Assembly: GCA_015039465.1 (NCBI GenBank)
Contig: MU130363.1
Location: forward strand, 349,672 to 413,671
Direction: 5' to 3'
DNA: 64,000 nucleotides
From: Phlegmacium glaucopus
Taxonomy: Eukaryota; Basidiomycota; Agaricomycetes; Agaricales; Cortinariaceae
Part shown: one piece after another, positions 12,211 through 24,502 of the stretch
Layout: each line of letters opens with the position of its first letter
How positions within the stretch are numbered: the stretch's first letter is position 1
Notes under the pieces: model-generated
Databases searched by the model: none
Seen by the model: only the letters and a program-made list of their open reading frames with translations
Told to the model about the DNA's origin: nothing
Translations under genes and position numbers: made by a program

Positions 12211-12539
12211 TACTCTGAAAAGAGCTAAGTAACTGGCTTCCTGAACAATTCAGAAAAATGATTACGTAATATGCGAACGATGAAAAACCTAAATTCGCTA
12301 AGTAATGAAGACCATAGAGAAAACAAGAGAGGAACGAAGTAACATGAGCTATAAGTACAATCAAAGACCAGAGAAAATGAATCTGGCTACAGAGGGAGAA
12401 AACAACACAACAGATTGGAGACATAGAGGTGCTGAAGAGTCTAGACAACATTTTGAATCAAAACAGAACGCCGGAAGAAACAAATTCGTTCGGTCCTTTA
12501 ACTTGTATTGTGAAAGACCTAGAGTTTCGACGAGATCAA
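12211..12539. other. Spacer between BRX1 and the KH gene
   Basis: 329 bp containing the BRX1 promoter. A plus-strand frame at 12305-12547 is open but has no family features and runs across the end of the KH gene, so it is not called. Confidence 0.5.
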
Positions 12540-14000
12540 TTAACTAGACCCGTTTGACTGCCGAAATTTTGCTTTCTCTTGTTCCAATCGCTGCAGAAGC
12601 CAACTATCAGCGTACACAAAAAGACGGCTACTCCTTGTCCTGTACTCACATGGTATAACAGTTGGACTGCCATCTGGATATTAGGAGGTTGGCCTGTAAT
12701 AACGACCAACCTCTCGCCCTCGCCACCCGCAGGCACAGGTGCTCCATTCATTCCAACGCCAACAGCACCAGGCTCCATAATCTTAATCTGACTCGCACTC
12801 ATATGCCTGATCTCGTTGATTTTATTGCCTCCTTTCCCGATGATGCACCCAACGAGCTCATTGGGGATATAAATTTGCTGCGTTTGCAGTTGCTGAGGTG
12901 GGTTGTGGGAAGGAGGGGGGAAATTGTTGCCGGGCACATAACTACTGCCTGGGACATAGGATGAACCACCAACTGGAGGTCTTCGAGAGCTGCTGCTGCT
13001 GGGCCGGTAACTCGAGTCGGAGCGTGAATGTGAAGGCATTTTTTCTTGCGCCTCAATGAGAATGTTGCCGACGTAGTAAGTTGCAATGTGGATAGCATCC
13101 GCTACACCTGCCACACTCAAAACTCGCTGGTGGTTGAAAGCCAATGGTAAGGCTCAAGTTGCATCAGCAGAGTGAGGATAGCTTTGAATTTACCTCCGTT
13201 GAGCCTGGTAACATGCCCTCGCTAGCATTCAATCTGGCGCCACTAGCATCTTGAATCTCTTTTATCTTTGAGCCCTGTTTCCCGATCACTGAACCCATAC
13301 GAGAGTTGGGTATCATGAATTTGATGGTCACTGCACGGCTGCCCGGTACTGATGGGACGTCGAATGGCTCGTCGTTTATCCTGCGGACGATGAGACCGAA
13401 AGCCTTTATAAAAGATTAGTTTAACTGGAATAAGGTATGGGGTTGTACATTTGGAAATACAACCTTAGAAACAGCATCGAGAGGCCCGCTGACGTTGAGA
13501 ATCCGCTCGGGGTTCCCTGGGATGCTTTCGGAAACCATGACCCGTGCACCACTCTTCTCTCGAATTTCGTTGACGTGAGAACCCCCTTTCCCAATGATGA
13601 TGGAGGCGTCTTGAGTAACGATCAGGCATCGCATGTGGATATTGGCCGAAGGGGGTGGTGCCGTGGTAGAACTTGAAGGTTCACCGGAAGTGGTTGCGGA
13701 TTCCTTGCTATCCTTACCATCTATCCTGTCTTCATTCAGGTTCTTGTCATCGATAGTTTCTTCTTTCTTGATACTAGAGTTGGGCGTCGAAGAGTTGGTA
13801 TCGTTTGCATTACTAGCGGCTGAAGAGGAGTCGGCCATTGCCATGATTATGTCTGAAGGAGTAGATTGAGAAAGGGGGCCCGTACTATTGGCTAAATGGC
13901 CATCCAATGATGCACCGCCTGTGTTGACACGCTTGTGCTGTTTTTGGTCCGAGTCTGATGGCGAACGAGATCTTTTACGATTGGAATCGACTTCTGGCAT
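12540..14000 (-). CDS. Triple KH-domain RNA-binding protein (PCBP/Hek2/Rnc1 type)
   Basis: Three KH domains are visible by their GxxG loops: IIGKGGSHVNEI (about residue 135), VIGKQGSKIKEI (about 230) and IIGKGGNKINEI (about 360). The N-terminal 120 residues are Ser/Asn/Thr-rich and start MPEVDSNRKRSRSPSDSD. A Pro/Gly/Ser linker separates KH2 and KH3. This layout is that of poly(C)-binding proteins and of yeast Hek2 and fission yeast Rnc1, which bind mRNA and affect stability or localisation. The last intron, which begins GTGAGTAC, is 59 nt, so splicing shifts the frame. The spliced C-terminus is HRLEQEKAKFRQSNGSS with a TAA at 12542-12540, a better family match than reading through. Confidence 0.92.
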
Positions 14001-14243
14001 GGTCGCAATTTAGTTTAAGTTTTCTTTTTAAGTTGAGATGGATTTGGGGATGTGTGCGAGGCCAGGGGAAAGATGATGGGAGGTCTGACGGATATGCGAT
14101 AGGAATGGAATGTGAGGGGAGCGCGAGGATGGAGGAAGGGAAGATGAACCAAGGCTGGTTACATACCTGAATACAATTCCAGTCCCAGATGGCCGTTAAG
14201 AACAACAACTATCCTCAACAAAACAAATATGCGTATACAACAA

Positions 14244-16447
14244 CTAGTACGACACAACGTAATCCAAAAATTCTATCCATCGAGTTTCAAAATTCTCTAT
14301 CAACTTCTTCTTGTCATCTTCATCAAGCATAGAAAACTGGTTTATATATCAAATAAAAAATATACTCCATCTATTCAAAGTGAAAAGCTTACCTCAATAC
14401 TATCCCGTGCAAGGGTTCCCAAAGTACTCAATCCATTCACCTCGCTTGCAACCAGTACCTACATAGTCCCTGTCGAAGAAGCTTAGATTTTACTATTTAT
14501 GACCCCTTACCTGGAAGAAGTCAAACGTAAGCCCCATATTCCCGAACACAGCGGGGTCATCGGAACATAGTGCTACAGGCACCCCATAGTTCAAAAGAAT
14601 CGGCAAAGGATGCATGGGCATAGACGATGTCAAACGCTGTACACCTTTAGTCGAGCTTCGAACCTGTATCTTGAAAATTCACATACCAGGATTTCATTCC
14701 TTGATTTCTCATGAGAAAAGGAGCAAGTAAACAGCAGCAGAAGACGTACGAAATTGGGCACACTTCCACAGCGATGCCTTTCTGCCTACAAATTTCGATA
14801 AGTTTGGGATGTTTAGGAAGTGAAAATCTGTATGTGTTTGTGATGTTCATATATGTAAGATAACAGGAAGATGTGATTTACCCATGTCCAATTCGCTTCG
14901 TTCCTAGGAGAATGGCATCATAAAGGTTTACGTCGGCATCTGTACCGTCACCCAGAGTTTCTCCGGCGTGGAAGATAAATGGGATATCGATTCCCTCCTC
15001 TTTCTGGCGCTCGCGGAAGCGCAACAGGGGTTCAACGTAGTAAATCAGAGGTTTGAGCTTGTCCTCGGCCCCAACCAGATCAAATCCTGGGGATACATTC
15101 AGCATGACAAAAGCCCATCGAATAGAGAAAACCAACCAGCTATCAGATGCGGGAATTCCTTCTTTAAGGAAATACAATCTTCCAGATACCAGTCCAACTC
15201 TTCTGGTGTAATGAATCGGATCGTCGAGTATATGATCTGCATCCTTGGGAAACATAGAACAGTATTTTAAAAAGCAAAGATACCTTTGCACCAATAAAGT
15301 CATTCGGACGACCCTGTTCCACCATTTCCGCTTTGACTTCGTTAATTATTCGTTCAAACATGACAAGCCATTCGCGATGTGGGAGGTTTTCTTGCCCGTC
15401 TGCTGCGTACATGTACCTTAACAATTAATTCGTCTGTCAGAACATAGGAGGGATAAACTTACCTGTATAAGAAGTTAATTCTTGGTTCGACATATGATAT
15501 ACCATCTGCGATCGAAGAGCGGAAGAACTCGCGGATATATTCTGCAAATACGGGCTCAAATAGAATGAGACCCTAAACGTTTATGAGCATGGGGAAGAGT
15601 GTCGGGAAAGGGAATTAGGAACAAACAGCAGATGTGATGAATGTGTTGGTAAACTTTTGCCAAATCTGTGTTTGCTGTTAGTAAGAAAAGAGCCATTTGA
15701 AACAGAGAATGGATTTGTTCGCCTTCGCAACGGTATTGTGTGTGCCATAAGCCTCTGCGGGGTTGATTGTCATGGCGCCAACGACCCATTTATCGAATCC
15801 TTCTTGTCCACCAAGATGAGGCGCAAATGAATCACGCGCTCTCTGTAATGCCACCCATGATCCCAAGGGGTATGATGTGTCTGTCAAAGAACTAAGCTCC
15901 GAAAACTGGTTTTTTGGGAGGGCCCTGAACTCGGGTAAATTTGTGGATAGGTTGGAGTTGGTCAATGGCTCATGGATGCGAACATGAAACACGGGATACT
16001 GTAACGCTAGTTTGAGAAGAATCTCAGGATTGACGGTAGCATCCAGATGAGCATGAAGTAAAGCGCCCTTTGGCATCTACGATATTCATTAGAAATCAGA
16101 TCGAAATCCTCGATATTTTAAGCGAGTGGCATGCCTTGCTCAAGATCTCGAATAGTTTCGTTTTCATGATAATACGCTTGCCTGTAGAATACAGATGATC
16201 AGGATCCAATTTCTTTGAGAGTTCACATACCAGTCAAAAACTCCATCCCCGGGAAAGGATGAGGGATAGAGGGATGTTCATCGCTCCATATCGCCACAGC
16301 TTCTGAAGCACGTATAGTACGAAGGATCTTGTCCGCCTCCTTCTCCTTGTCTGAACACAGTTCAGTCCGTAAAAATTCGCGTCGGAGAGATCTATCCTCA
16401 TCGATAAGTAAGGCTCTTTGAGCTTCATAATCTGCGGTCGACGACAT
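14244..16447 (-). CDS. ADGF/ADA2-like adenosine deaminase
   Basis: Predicted to deaminate adenosine or a related nucleoside. Visible zinc-site and active-site motifs are GALLHAHLDATVN (HxH), IPFIFHAGETLGDGTD, GTKRIGHG and PVALCSDDPAVFG with its double Asp. About nine exons give some 540 residues. Order and spacing match the ADGF/CECR1 group, which is longer than classical ADA. The N-terminus MSSTADYEAQRALLIDEDRS shows no signal peptide, although animal ADGFs are secreted. The last intron, starting GTAAGCTTTTC, is needed to reach the C-terminus FSMLDEDDKKKLIENFETRW and the stop at 14244-14246. The gene is divergent from TTI2 with 430 bp between start codons. Confidence 0.9.
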
Positions 16448-16877
16448 GGCTGGCAGTGGAAAGAGAAACTCCAGATGGATCGATTGTCGCTTTCACGGAG
16501 CAGCTACCAGTAAATTGCGTAGGTACTTGGATGTCGAAAATATAGTTAGGAACTTGTAAACCACGCCAGAATTTAATCTGATTTGATATCCGAGTGATTC
16601 GGAGAGACTGTAAGTATTGGGACTTGCGTGCGAAAAAAAAATAGGTGATGGGAAAGTGAACGAACATACAAGCTCATTCTGCTCCGTGTCTGATCTGAGC
16701 TAACGCTCGTTCTCACCCAACCTTTCGCAGCTCATCTTCAGATTATACTAGCACAGTGACGGTTCTCTAATTTCTGAATTACAAAGGTTTACGTCTCAAT
16801 TCTCAATTCAGACGCGAACGGTCACACCCGTCACACGAACGCGTTTTTTTGGCAACCACTGCAATTGAGCTGCTTCC
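16448..16877. promoter_or_regulatory. Divergent promoter region, ADGF-like gene and TTI2
   Basis: 430 bp between opposite start codons, so it must hold both promoters. Pyrimidine tracts are present. No clear TATA box was seen. Confidence 0.4.
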
Positions 16878-18660
16878 ATGAGTCTGGATCACCTGGGCTC
16901 TAGCCTTTCTGATTTAATAAAGAAACTGCAAATTCCAGCAGATTATGCTCGAGTTGAACATATCACCGAGGCTCCTACACTACTTGAGTTAGACAATTGG
17001 AAGCAGGGTGTTCACTTAGTGCTCGACCAGATTCTACGGCTTGTGCAAACAAAATCCGAGGAAGAACTCTCATTAGAGGACCAAGGTCATATTATCTTTG
17101 CTTCATCACCGTTCGCTATCGATTATCCAGTACAACCTGACCGACTCTCGGCGGAACATGAGAAGAACGCACTGGACAGCTGGACCACGGATGAGGCCCG
17201 ACAGACTGCGCAAGGTGCATTCACATTTGCTTTACATGCACGAAAAAACGAAGAAGATTTACTTGTACATCTGATTACTAGATCTACTTGCTTTGCCAGT
17301 CTTTTCATCACCCTCTCGTCAACTTCTGGAACAGGTCCTCGCTTCCAACTTGAAGCCCATTTTTAAATCAAGCCCGCACCCTCATCTGCATTCCGATACA
17401 GGTCGTAAATTGTCACGAGCAGCTGGTGGGCCAATGGCTATGCAAGATTACTATGAGGGGCAGCGATGGAAAGAGTATCAGGGAATCGGGAAAGTGTGCT
17501 TCTGGTGTGTGTGTCACGTTCAGGTGCGGCCAAGGCGTCCATGCTCTTGCAAAGTTCATTTCGAACTATCCAATGTTATTCTAGAGTGACTCATATGAAC
17601 ACATGTGGCATCTCCTCATCCCACCTGTGATAACTCTTTTAGATGACTATGAAGTAAGATTCAAGTTGCAGGGTGTCTTCGTAGTCCAACAAATGCTACA
17701 ACACGTGCCGAAAGGTCTGATGAAGCGAACTGGCATTAATGGATTGATACATTCTGTACGTCGCACCTAACCCCTTCGTTCCGATTTAGATATCTCACAA
17801 GTGTCTGCTCTAGTCGCTACGAAACTCGTTATCTCATCTTCAAAATGCCGAATCACCACAGCTTTTACGAAGCGCGATATCCACATCAGTATCTTTAATT
17901 CTCTTGTCCACTACCGTTGACGGCACTGGAAGCAAGCCGTCTTCAGAACGTTTCGACCAGTTATGCGCTCTTCTGGGTGAAGGCATCATATCAGGAATAT
18001 GGCTCTACGCTGAAGATAAACCAGAAGTTGTATTGGCAACTTTTGACTCTCTCCCACAGCTCTTAAGAACTCTTGGTATTGGAACCGTGCGCTTTCTGAA
18101 GGTTGGTTGATCCGTCGTCCGCCTTACCACTAAAGTTGTTAATCCAACATCTGCCTGCCTTTAGGCCCTGCTTCTACAACTGACCCACCCACTTATTCCC
18201 AGATCCTTAATTGATCCAGACAGGGAAATGCAGCTTTCCGCACTGGGTTCGATTGAGGTTATTCTGGATGTCTGTGCTCCCAGGATAAATTTTTGGAAAG
18301 AGACGATATTGAATGCGATTGGCAAGTGTTGGGTGCAACTGATTGACGAAGAACAGAACTCCATACAGCTCAATGGTATCTGACCGTCTGTTAGGTTTAG
18401 TAATCCTGTCTGACTTTTTTTTTTTTGCTCTTCACAGAATTTGAACAGCGTTTGCGGTCAAACCTCAAACTTCAGCTACAACGTCTTTGTGCCAAATTGG
18501 CTGAGGTGTGCCCCTCAGTAATCCAAGTCAGTCATTCCTTTCTCCATAATTATTTATATTCATTGAAATATTTTAGGAGGAATACAAACGATTCATGGAG
18601 GTTGATCAAATATTATTTAAGAACCTTTTTGCATTTGTCCCTGGAACTGGAATGGCTTGA
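16878..18660 (+). CDS. TTI2: TELO2-interacting protein 2 (Tti2 family)
   Basis: Tti2, with Tel2 and Tti1, forms the TTT chaperone that stabilises PI3K-like kinases such as TOR, ATM and ATR. The protein is alpha-helical with little motif content. The recognisable stretches are HMWHLLIPPVITLLDDYEVR followed by FKLQGVFVVQQMLQHVP, then SLRNSLSHLQNAESPQLLRS, and the C-terminal LIDPDREMQLSALGSIEVI and KETILNAIGKCWVQL. Eight or so short exons end at MEVDQILFKNLFAFVPGTGM plus a final Ala, then TGA at 18658. The start MSLDHLGSSLSDLIKKLQ is the first ATG after the promoter. The family call rests on the LLDDYE region and the overall helical pattern. Confidence 0.78.
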
Positions 18661-19351
18661 TCCAAGTTATAGTTCACTTGTCATCTAATAGTGAGTACTA
18701 GTGGGTACCCGTTCTGAACATTACTAGTTATCCTATTTCCCGATTCTATGAGGTACATAGACGCGGACAACCTCAGCGACTGTAACTGTCAAGTTTTCAG
18801 ATGCATGATGGTCAATAGTATTCAGAGTGAACAGCTCAGACGAGCAGTGAAATAGTGGATAGTAAAACGATCAAACCTAAAATGTTCGCGGGAATGTTCA
18901 TTTTAATGACCAGCCCTAAAGTGTGAGTGTTGAAAAAGGTCAGTTCCAACATTTAACGTGTTGTACTATCCCCTCATGGTTTTTCTCTCGTCAATACGTT
19001 TACACAACAATGACTGACGGACTAATCGAGAGGCCCTCGCAGGAGATGAAGTAATGGCGCAAGGCATAGACTATCCCTCCGTATCCCCCATCTTCAGCGT
19101 TCTACTGCAGTTTGGGTTCGTTAGTGTGGTGTACAAGGTTTCTGTATTCGATGTGTTCTGCTTGTAAATAGATTATATATGATAGTTTGAATCCATGTTG
19201 CTGTCCTTAAACGGTAAATCGTTAAAATGCTGGGAAGCCATCGATATCATGTTCGAGTCTAGGCATTGACTAGGACCTCGATTTCGAACAAACATTCCAA
19301 CATCTGTGTCGAGTGGCAGCTTTCACTAATACTGTCATCGTCGACCCAACC
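18661..19351. other. Spacer between TTI2 and DOA1
   Basis: 691 bp with no supported gene. It should contain the TTI2 3' end and the DOA1 promoter. Nothing distinctive is visible. Confidence 0.5.
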
Positions 19352-22300
19352 ATGCCTTACAAATTATCCGCAACGCTCAAAGCCCATACATCTGACGTTC
19401 GTAGGTCCTGATTTCCAGATATCTCTCTCGCTGATAAGCTCTTCCCAGGTTCGCTCTCTTGCTTCACCCACTGATAAACTCATCCTATCCGCTTCTCGTG
19501 ATACAACTGCAATTTCATGGCAGCGATCGCCCCCAGATTCCCAATTCAAACCCGAGATCGTCCTCCAAGCTGGTTCGCGTTATGTCAATTCTGTCGCTTT
19601 CATTCCTCCTGGTCCAGATTCACCGAAAGGTATGTGATATCGGTGTAAAATCTTTTATCTCGGTCGATCATTGAAGTCTCAAAGGCTACGCTGTAACGGG
19701 AGGCCAAGATGCTGTGATCAATGCTTTTAACCTTCACGCTCCGAAAAATGAACCCGATTTCTGTCTTCTTGGTCATACTGAAAATATCTGTGCGTTGGAT
19801 GTTACCCCTGGTGGTGTAATAATATCCGGATCCTGGGACAGGTAAAATCTAGTTTTCCCGATCTATTTCTGTCGACTGAACATTCATTGGCAAAGGACAG
19901 CAAAAGTCTGGAAGAATTTCACTTTGGCCTACGATTTGAAAGGTCATCAACAATCAGTGTGGGCCGTGTTAGGAGTTGACGAAGACAAGGTTTTAACTGG
20001 TAAGTGGTCGCACAACTTTTTGGGATTTCAGCTGGACGTGATTTTTTTTTTTTTTCATAGGATCAGCCGATAAAACTATCAAATTATGGCAAAACCACAA
20101 GGCTCTTCATACATTTACAGGCCACCAGGATGCGGTACGCGGTTTGGCACTTATTCCGGACATTGGTTTTGCATCTTGCTCAAACGACAGGTAAACCCGG
20201 CCACTGCGCCTATGACTATTGATTCTTATTTATCCTAATCAGCGAAATTCGTGTCTGGACGCTTGGCGGAGACATGGTCTACACGCTATCTGGACATACG
20301 TCCTTTATCTATAGTCTATCCGTTCTACCAAATGGGGACATCGTCTCAGCGGGCGAGGATCGCACTGTGCGTGTTTGGCAGGGTGCGTCCATAATAATCC
20401 TCTTTTAAATTAGCGATAACGACCAACGAGATGAAGTTCAGATGGAGAATGTTCACAGGCGATCGTGCATCCCGCCATATCAGTTTGGGCTGTCTCCACA
20501 ATGCCCAACGGTGACATCGTAAGTGGGTGCAGTGATGGTATCGTCCGAATCTTTAGCGCGTCAGAGGAACGATGGGCCTCCGCCGAGATCTTGAAAGAAT
20601 ACGATAATCACGTCGCCAGTCAGGCGTTGCCTACCCAGCAAGTCGGTGATGTAAAAAAGAGTGATCTGCCTGGACCCGAAGCGTTAAATACACCTGGTAT
20701 GTTAGCTTCTACTTCTTCTGTCTACCATTGTAACACAACTGTTCCTTTAAATCACAGGCAAAAAATCCGGTGAAGTCAAGATGATCAGAAACGGCGACCT
20801 AGTAGAGGCGCATCAGGCGAGCAAAATCACGCTGAGCACCTCAATGATGACACTTATGAATGATCTGTAGTGGGACAGCACCAATCATACATGGCAAAAA
20901 ATTGGTGACGTTGTCGACGCTGTCGGGTCGGGTCGTAAACAGCTATACGAAGGCAAGGAATACGATTATGTATTCGATGTTGATATCCAAGATGGCGTTC
21001 CACCACTCAAACTGCCGTACAATGTCTCTGGTAGCTTCCGTTTCGGTTCCTACTGTTGAAGACCTCTGAACTCATAAATTGGATTTAGAGAACCCGTACA
21101 GCGCTGCTCAACGATTCTTACAAAGCAATGACCTTCCACTGACATACATAGATGAAGTCGTCAAATTCATCGAGAAGAATACGGCAGGCGTCAATATCGG
21201 GACGGGCGGGGAAGAATATGTGGACCCGTACACTGGTAAGCATGCTCAACATTCTAGCCTATAAATTGCTCATGATAAAGTACAAATCAATAGGGGCCTC
21301 GAGGTACCGCAGCTCAGCCGGTTCAGCTCCTGCTGGTGCTCCCTCGCAATATGCCGATCCATTCACGGGTGCGTCTAGATACGTCGCTACCCAGGCTCCT
21401 ACGGCTCCTGCCTCGTCGACGACGTACGGGGATCCTTTCACAGGTTCTTCGCGATACTCTGGTCCAACAACTGCGCCGGCGGCACCTGCGAAAGTTCTTC
21501 CCGTTGTACGTCAATACCCTTGATTTTTATCCTCATAAATTGATGGGTTTCCAGCCAAAACATGTCAACTTCAAACAAGCAAATGTTGAAGCTATGCGGG
21601 GGAAGCTCTTTCAATTTGACGAAGCATTACGACATGAAATTGTACGTCAACTGGCCTAGATCTTCTTTTGTGTCATTGATTGTGACCCAAATCCTTAAAG
21701 TCAACATCCTCATTCGCGATGTATCCCAATGAGATAGCCGTAGTGGACGAAATATTTGCATATCTATCACAAATTACCGCATCACCTGTCCGACAACCCT
21801 CAAAATCGCTCACACATGTTCATGTAGAAGCTATTATTCAGATTCTAGATAGATGGCCTTCTTCTCAGCGATTCCCAAGTAAATATTCGTGTTTCCTAAC
21901 TTATGTGTATCCCCTGACCGTTTAATGATGCCTAGTCATTGACCTTAGTCGACTCCTCGTCGGCTTCTGCCCTGATGCATTTGGCGTCCCCGGTCTCCGA
22001 GCGAAATTCACCGAGGCCCTGTTCAATGCCTCGGAATGGAGTGCGGGGTGGACGTCACCTTTGTCCAAAGCTAGGGAGACGAATATATTACTCTTGCTGC
22101 GGACAATAGCGAATGCGTTCCAGGAGGAGGGAGGAACTGACGCAGAGTGGCTTGGCTTAGTGAGTCGATTTTTGGTTTTGAATTATCATGTGCTAACGGG
22201 TTTCGTCGGGCGAAAGATTGTGGAGACTATAGGACAAGCGCCATATGCCGCTTTGAACAAGGCACAAAGAGTAGCCCTGGCTACTGTTCTCTTCAAGTAA

Positions 22301-22747
22301 ATTTAACTCTTACCGATGGGTCATTGTCGCTGAACATATCCATTCTTAATTGCAGTATCTCTTGTGAAAATCTCCAGTCTCCTCTCCAAATCCCAGTACG
22401 CGACCATCTCATTTCGCTAGTCGCGAAGGCGAGTTTTTATGGTCTGTAGATGTCCTTCTGTTGCTGATGTGATGCGAAGATTCTCGAATTGGAAACCACT
22501 GATTCGGAAGCAGTCTATCGAGCGTTGGTTGGACTTGGAAACATGGTATAATTTATCATCCGATTCGGCTTCTGTCTTGATTGATCGACTCCTAACGCCT
22601 CGCCAGATCCATGCGTGCAGGGCAAGCAACGCATCGCTACAAGAAGCGCAGAAAGGTGATATTTCCCGGTGTCTTCAGTTACTTCCGAAACGATTCCCAG
22701 AAACGCGCGTCCAGAATGTGGCTGCTGAGGTGGCTGCTTTGCTGTAA
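19352..22747 (+). CDS. DOA1: WD40-PFU-PUL protein Doa1/Ufd3/PLAA
   Basis: A ubiquitin-binding cofactor of Cdc48/p97. The N-terminal beta-propeller starts MPYKLSATLKAHTSDVRS and has seven recognisable repeats, including DRTAKVWKNFTL, ADKTIKLWQNH, DSEIRVWTLGG and EDRTVRVWQ. The central PFU domain follows (KMIRNGDLVEAHQWDSTNHT, then KEYDYVFDVDIQDG), with a linker of three copies of DPFTGASRY or a close variant. The C-terminal PUL domain is helical (FCPDAFGVPGLRAKFTEALF, then NISCENLQSPLQIPVRDHLI). About 16 exons. The intron at 20818-20870 starts with GC (CAG|GCGAGC), and splicing there keeps AHQ joined to WDS. The stop is TAA at 22745. Confidence 0.95.
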
Positions 22748-23030
22748 GATGACATTTCAAAAAGTCCGGTTCATGTAGGCTTGGTTCAATATTCAAGTTG
22801 AAACACGTACTGTAACGAGTTTTCTCCTCATCCCACTTGTATTATCTCTGGGTAGTTAGTCTGCGGGTCTTTTCTTCCATCTTTTTCCCTTCTCTCTATG
22901 TATACATGTGAAGATACAAAATTAGACATAGGTAACCAAACTGGGTATGACAACTTGCTGGTTGGCAACGAACAAGCGATTGTACCTGTTATGTAATGGG
23001 CTTGAATGGACGTACATATAGGAATGAAAA

Positions 23031-23849
23031 ATGGATGGTTGTTCTCCTCGTTCTTTCATGACGACACCGATTGCACGAATTTACTTGGTTCGACACGGCG
23101 AAACACAAGCAAATCGAGATGAAATTATCCAAGGACATCTTGACGCGGCGTTGAATGATAAGGGCTTCGAACAGGCTCGGCTTGTAGGAGAAGCATTGAA
23201 AAGAATAAAATTCCACAATGTTGCGTTTAGCAGTGATCTTAGTCGAGCAGTCAGCGTGAGTGATAGCATTGTGTGCAAGTTTGGGTGGTGCCGCTGCTCA
23301 TACAAGATGTTTTATAGACTGCTGAGGAGATTTTGATTCATCACCCGGAGGTGAAAATGGTAAAACAAGAAGAGCTACGCGAGCGGGTGGGTAAAATTTT
23401 TGCTTATTTGACTATTTTTAATTTATAAAATATATATATAATAGTACATGGGAGAACTAGAAGGAAAGCGAGCACGAAAAGGAACAGCACTTGTTGCCAG
23501 TGTTGATCAAAAGATTGAGACTGCAGTTGCGTTTAGTCAACGAGCAGTGACATGGTGGAATAACAATATCCTTGGATCCACGATAGATGGAGAAAATCTG
23601 ACAGAACCACGAAATATTCTTGTAACGACACATGGGGGGTTTATTGTGACACTAGTGAGAGGATTGATAGGAAGCAAAAAAGCGCGGTGTGGGGAAGGGG
23701 TTGTGATCTGGAAATGCTTGAATACATCTGTGAGCGTGCTGGAGGTGATGGAAGACGAGACCGCCGTCGTCGTGCAGTACGGTGATGTCGCCCATCTAGG
23801 GGATGCACCCGTTGTTCTCCGGTCCAATCCGGATGGACGAATTACATGA
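23031..23849 (+). CDS. Histidine phosphatase (phosphoglycerate mutase-like)
   Basis: Three exons (23031-23255, 23318-23393 approximately, 23445-23849). The catalytic signature is IYLVRHGETQANRDEIIQGH, with the RHG histidine near residue 19. SDLSRA and ILVTTHGGFIVTLVRGL, the second histidine motif, also belong to the branch that includes TIGAR and other small-molecule phosphatases. The substrate cannot be read from sequence. Two starts are possible: 23031, and 23058 giving MTTPIARIYLVRHGE, which matches family length better. A diverged copy of the last 65 codons lies at 26763-26974, as part of a tandem duplication with the adjacent exchanger gene. Confidence 0.9.
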
Positions 23850-24154
23850 GCCTTTTATTAGATTGATGTTTATACATTAATTTGTACACACTTGCAAGGT
23901 TGACAGGAACAAAGTTCAAAAAAAAACTGTCGATGAAACCTCGGATGAATCATCTGGTTGAGATAACAAGTCTTCCACATTGAAAACAATCATACACAAA
24001 GGAGGGTCTCAATCGGTTCTTTGGCCTCCTTGTCTTCGTGTTTTTCCCACCACCTTCACTGGAATGTCTCTTTGCGTTTCGGCTTTAGCACTGTACCCTC
24101 AGCGAAAGTCCTCTCTCACCACCAAACCGTGGAATTGCACTAACGATATTTGTA

Positions 24155-24502
24155 GAGGATATACGTAGTCCGACACACTCCCCAAATGGGGAAGCTATGA
24201 GATGCGACACACCGTGCTTCGGCTGCCCACGGCAGCCAGAGTTCTAACCACCTAACCTGCCCCCTAACTCTACCGCTAACCTGAACAAAAACCACTAACA
24301 CAAACCACTAACGCGAACCCCTAACGCTAACCAGGACCTAACCAATTACTAGCCCAACCCAAACTCCATCGGCACCTAACCGGCAGACTCGCCGGAGTAT
24401 CAAAAACAAGTCGATGGCCAGCTACGGCATCCAATTTGATGGGAGATCAGCAACACATGTCACTTTGTGACGGTGTGTTCGGTGTCGATGCTCGTATACA
24501 CT
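24155..24502. mobile_element. Small non-autonomous inverted-repeat element with 10-bp target duplication
   Basis: A 348 bp insertion in the dead exchanger copy. The 10-mer GATATTTGTA occurs directly before (24145-24154) and directly after (24503-24512) the insert, while the intact gene has it once (near 27433). The ends are imperfect inverted repeats: the left end has TATACG then CGACAC within 20 bp, and the reverse complement of the right end has the same two blocks with similar spacing. No coding capacity. A 9-11 bp target duplication is usual for Mutator-like elements, so a MULE-derived MITE is the best guess. Confidence 0.72.
24236..24380. repeat. Degenerate CTAAC repeat inside the small element
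   Basis: About a dozen copies of CTAAC or CCTAAC spaced irregularly by 5-12 nt, for example CCACCTAACCTGCCCCCTAA. It resembles the C-rich telomere strand (CCCTAA) but is not a regular telomeric array. Confidence 0.7.

Noticed and set aside
12305..12547. Small plus-strand gene between BRX1 and the KH gene
   Set aside because: It overlaps the KH gene end, has no hydrophobic core or motif, and sits where the BRX1 promoter is expected.
19247..19263. tRNA B-box-like GTTCGAGTC
   Set aside because: No A box or cloverleaf could be formed around it. The similar GTTCGAATC near 2179 failed the same test.
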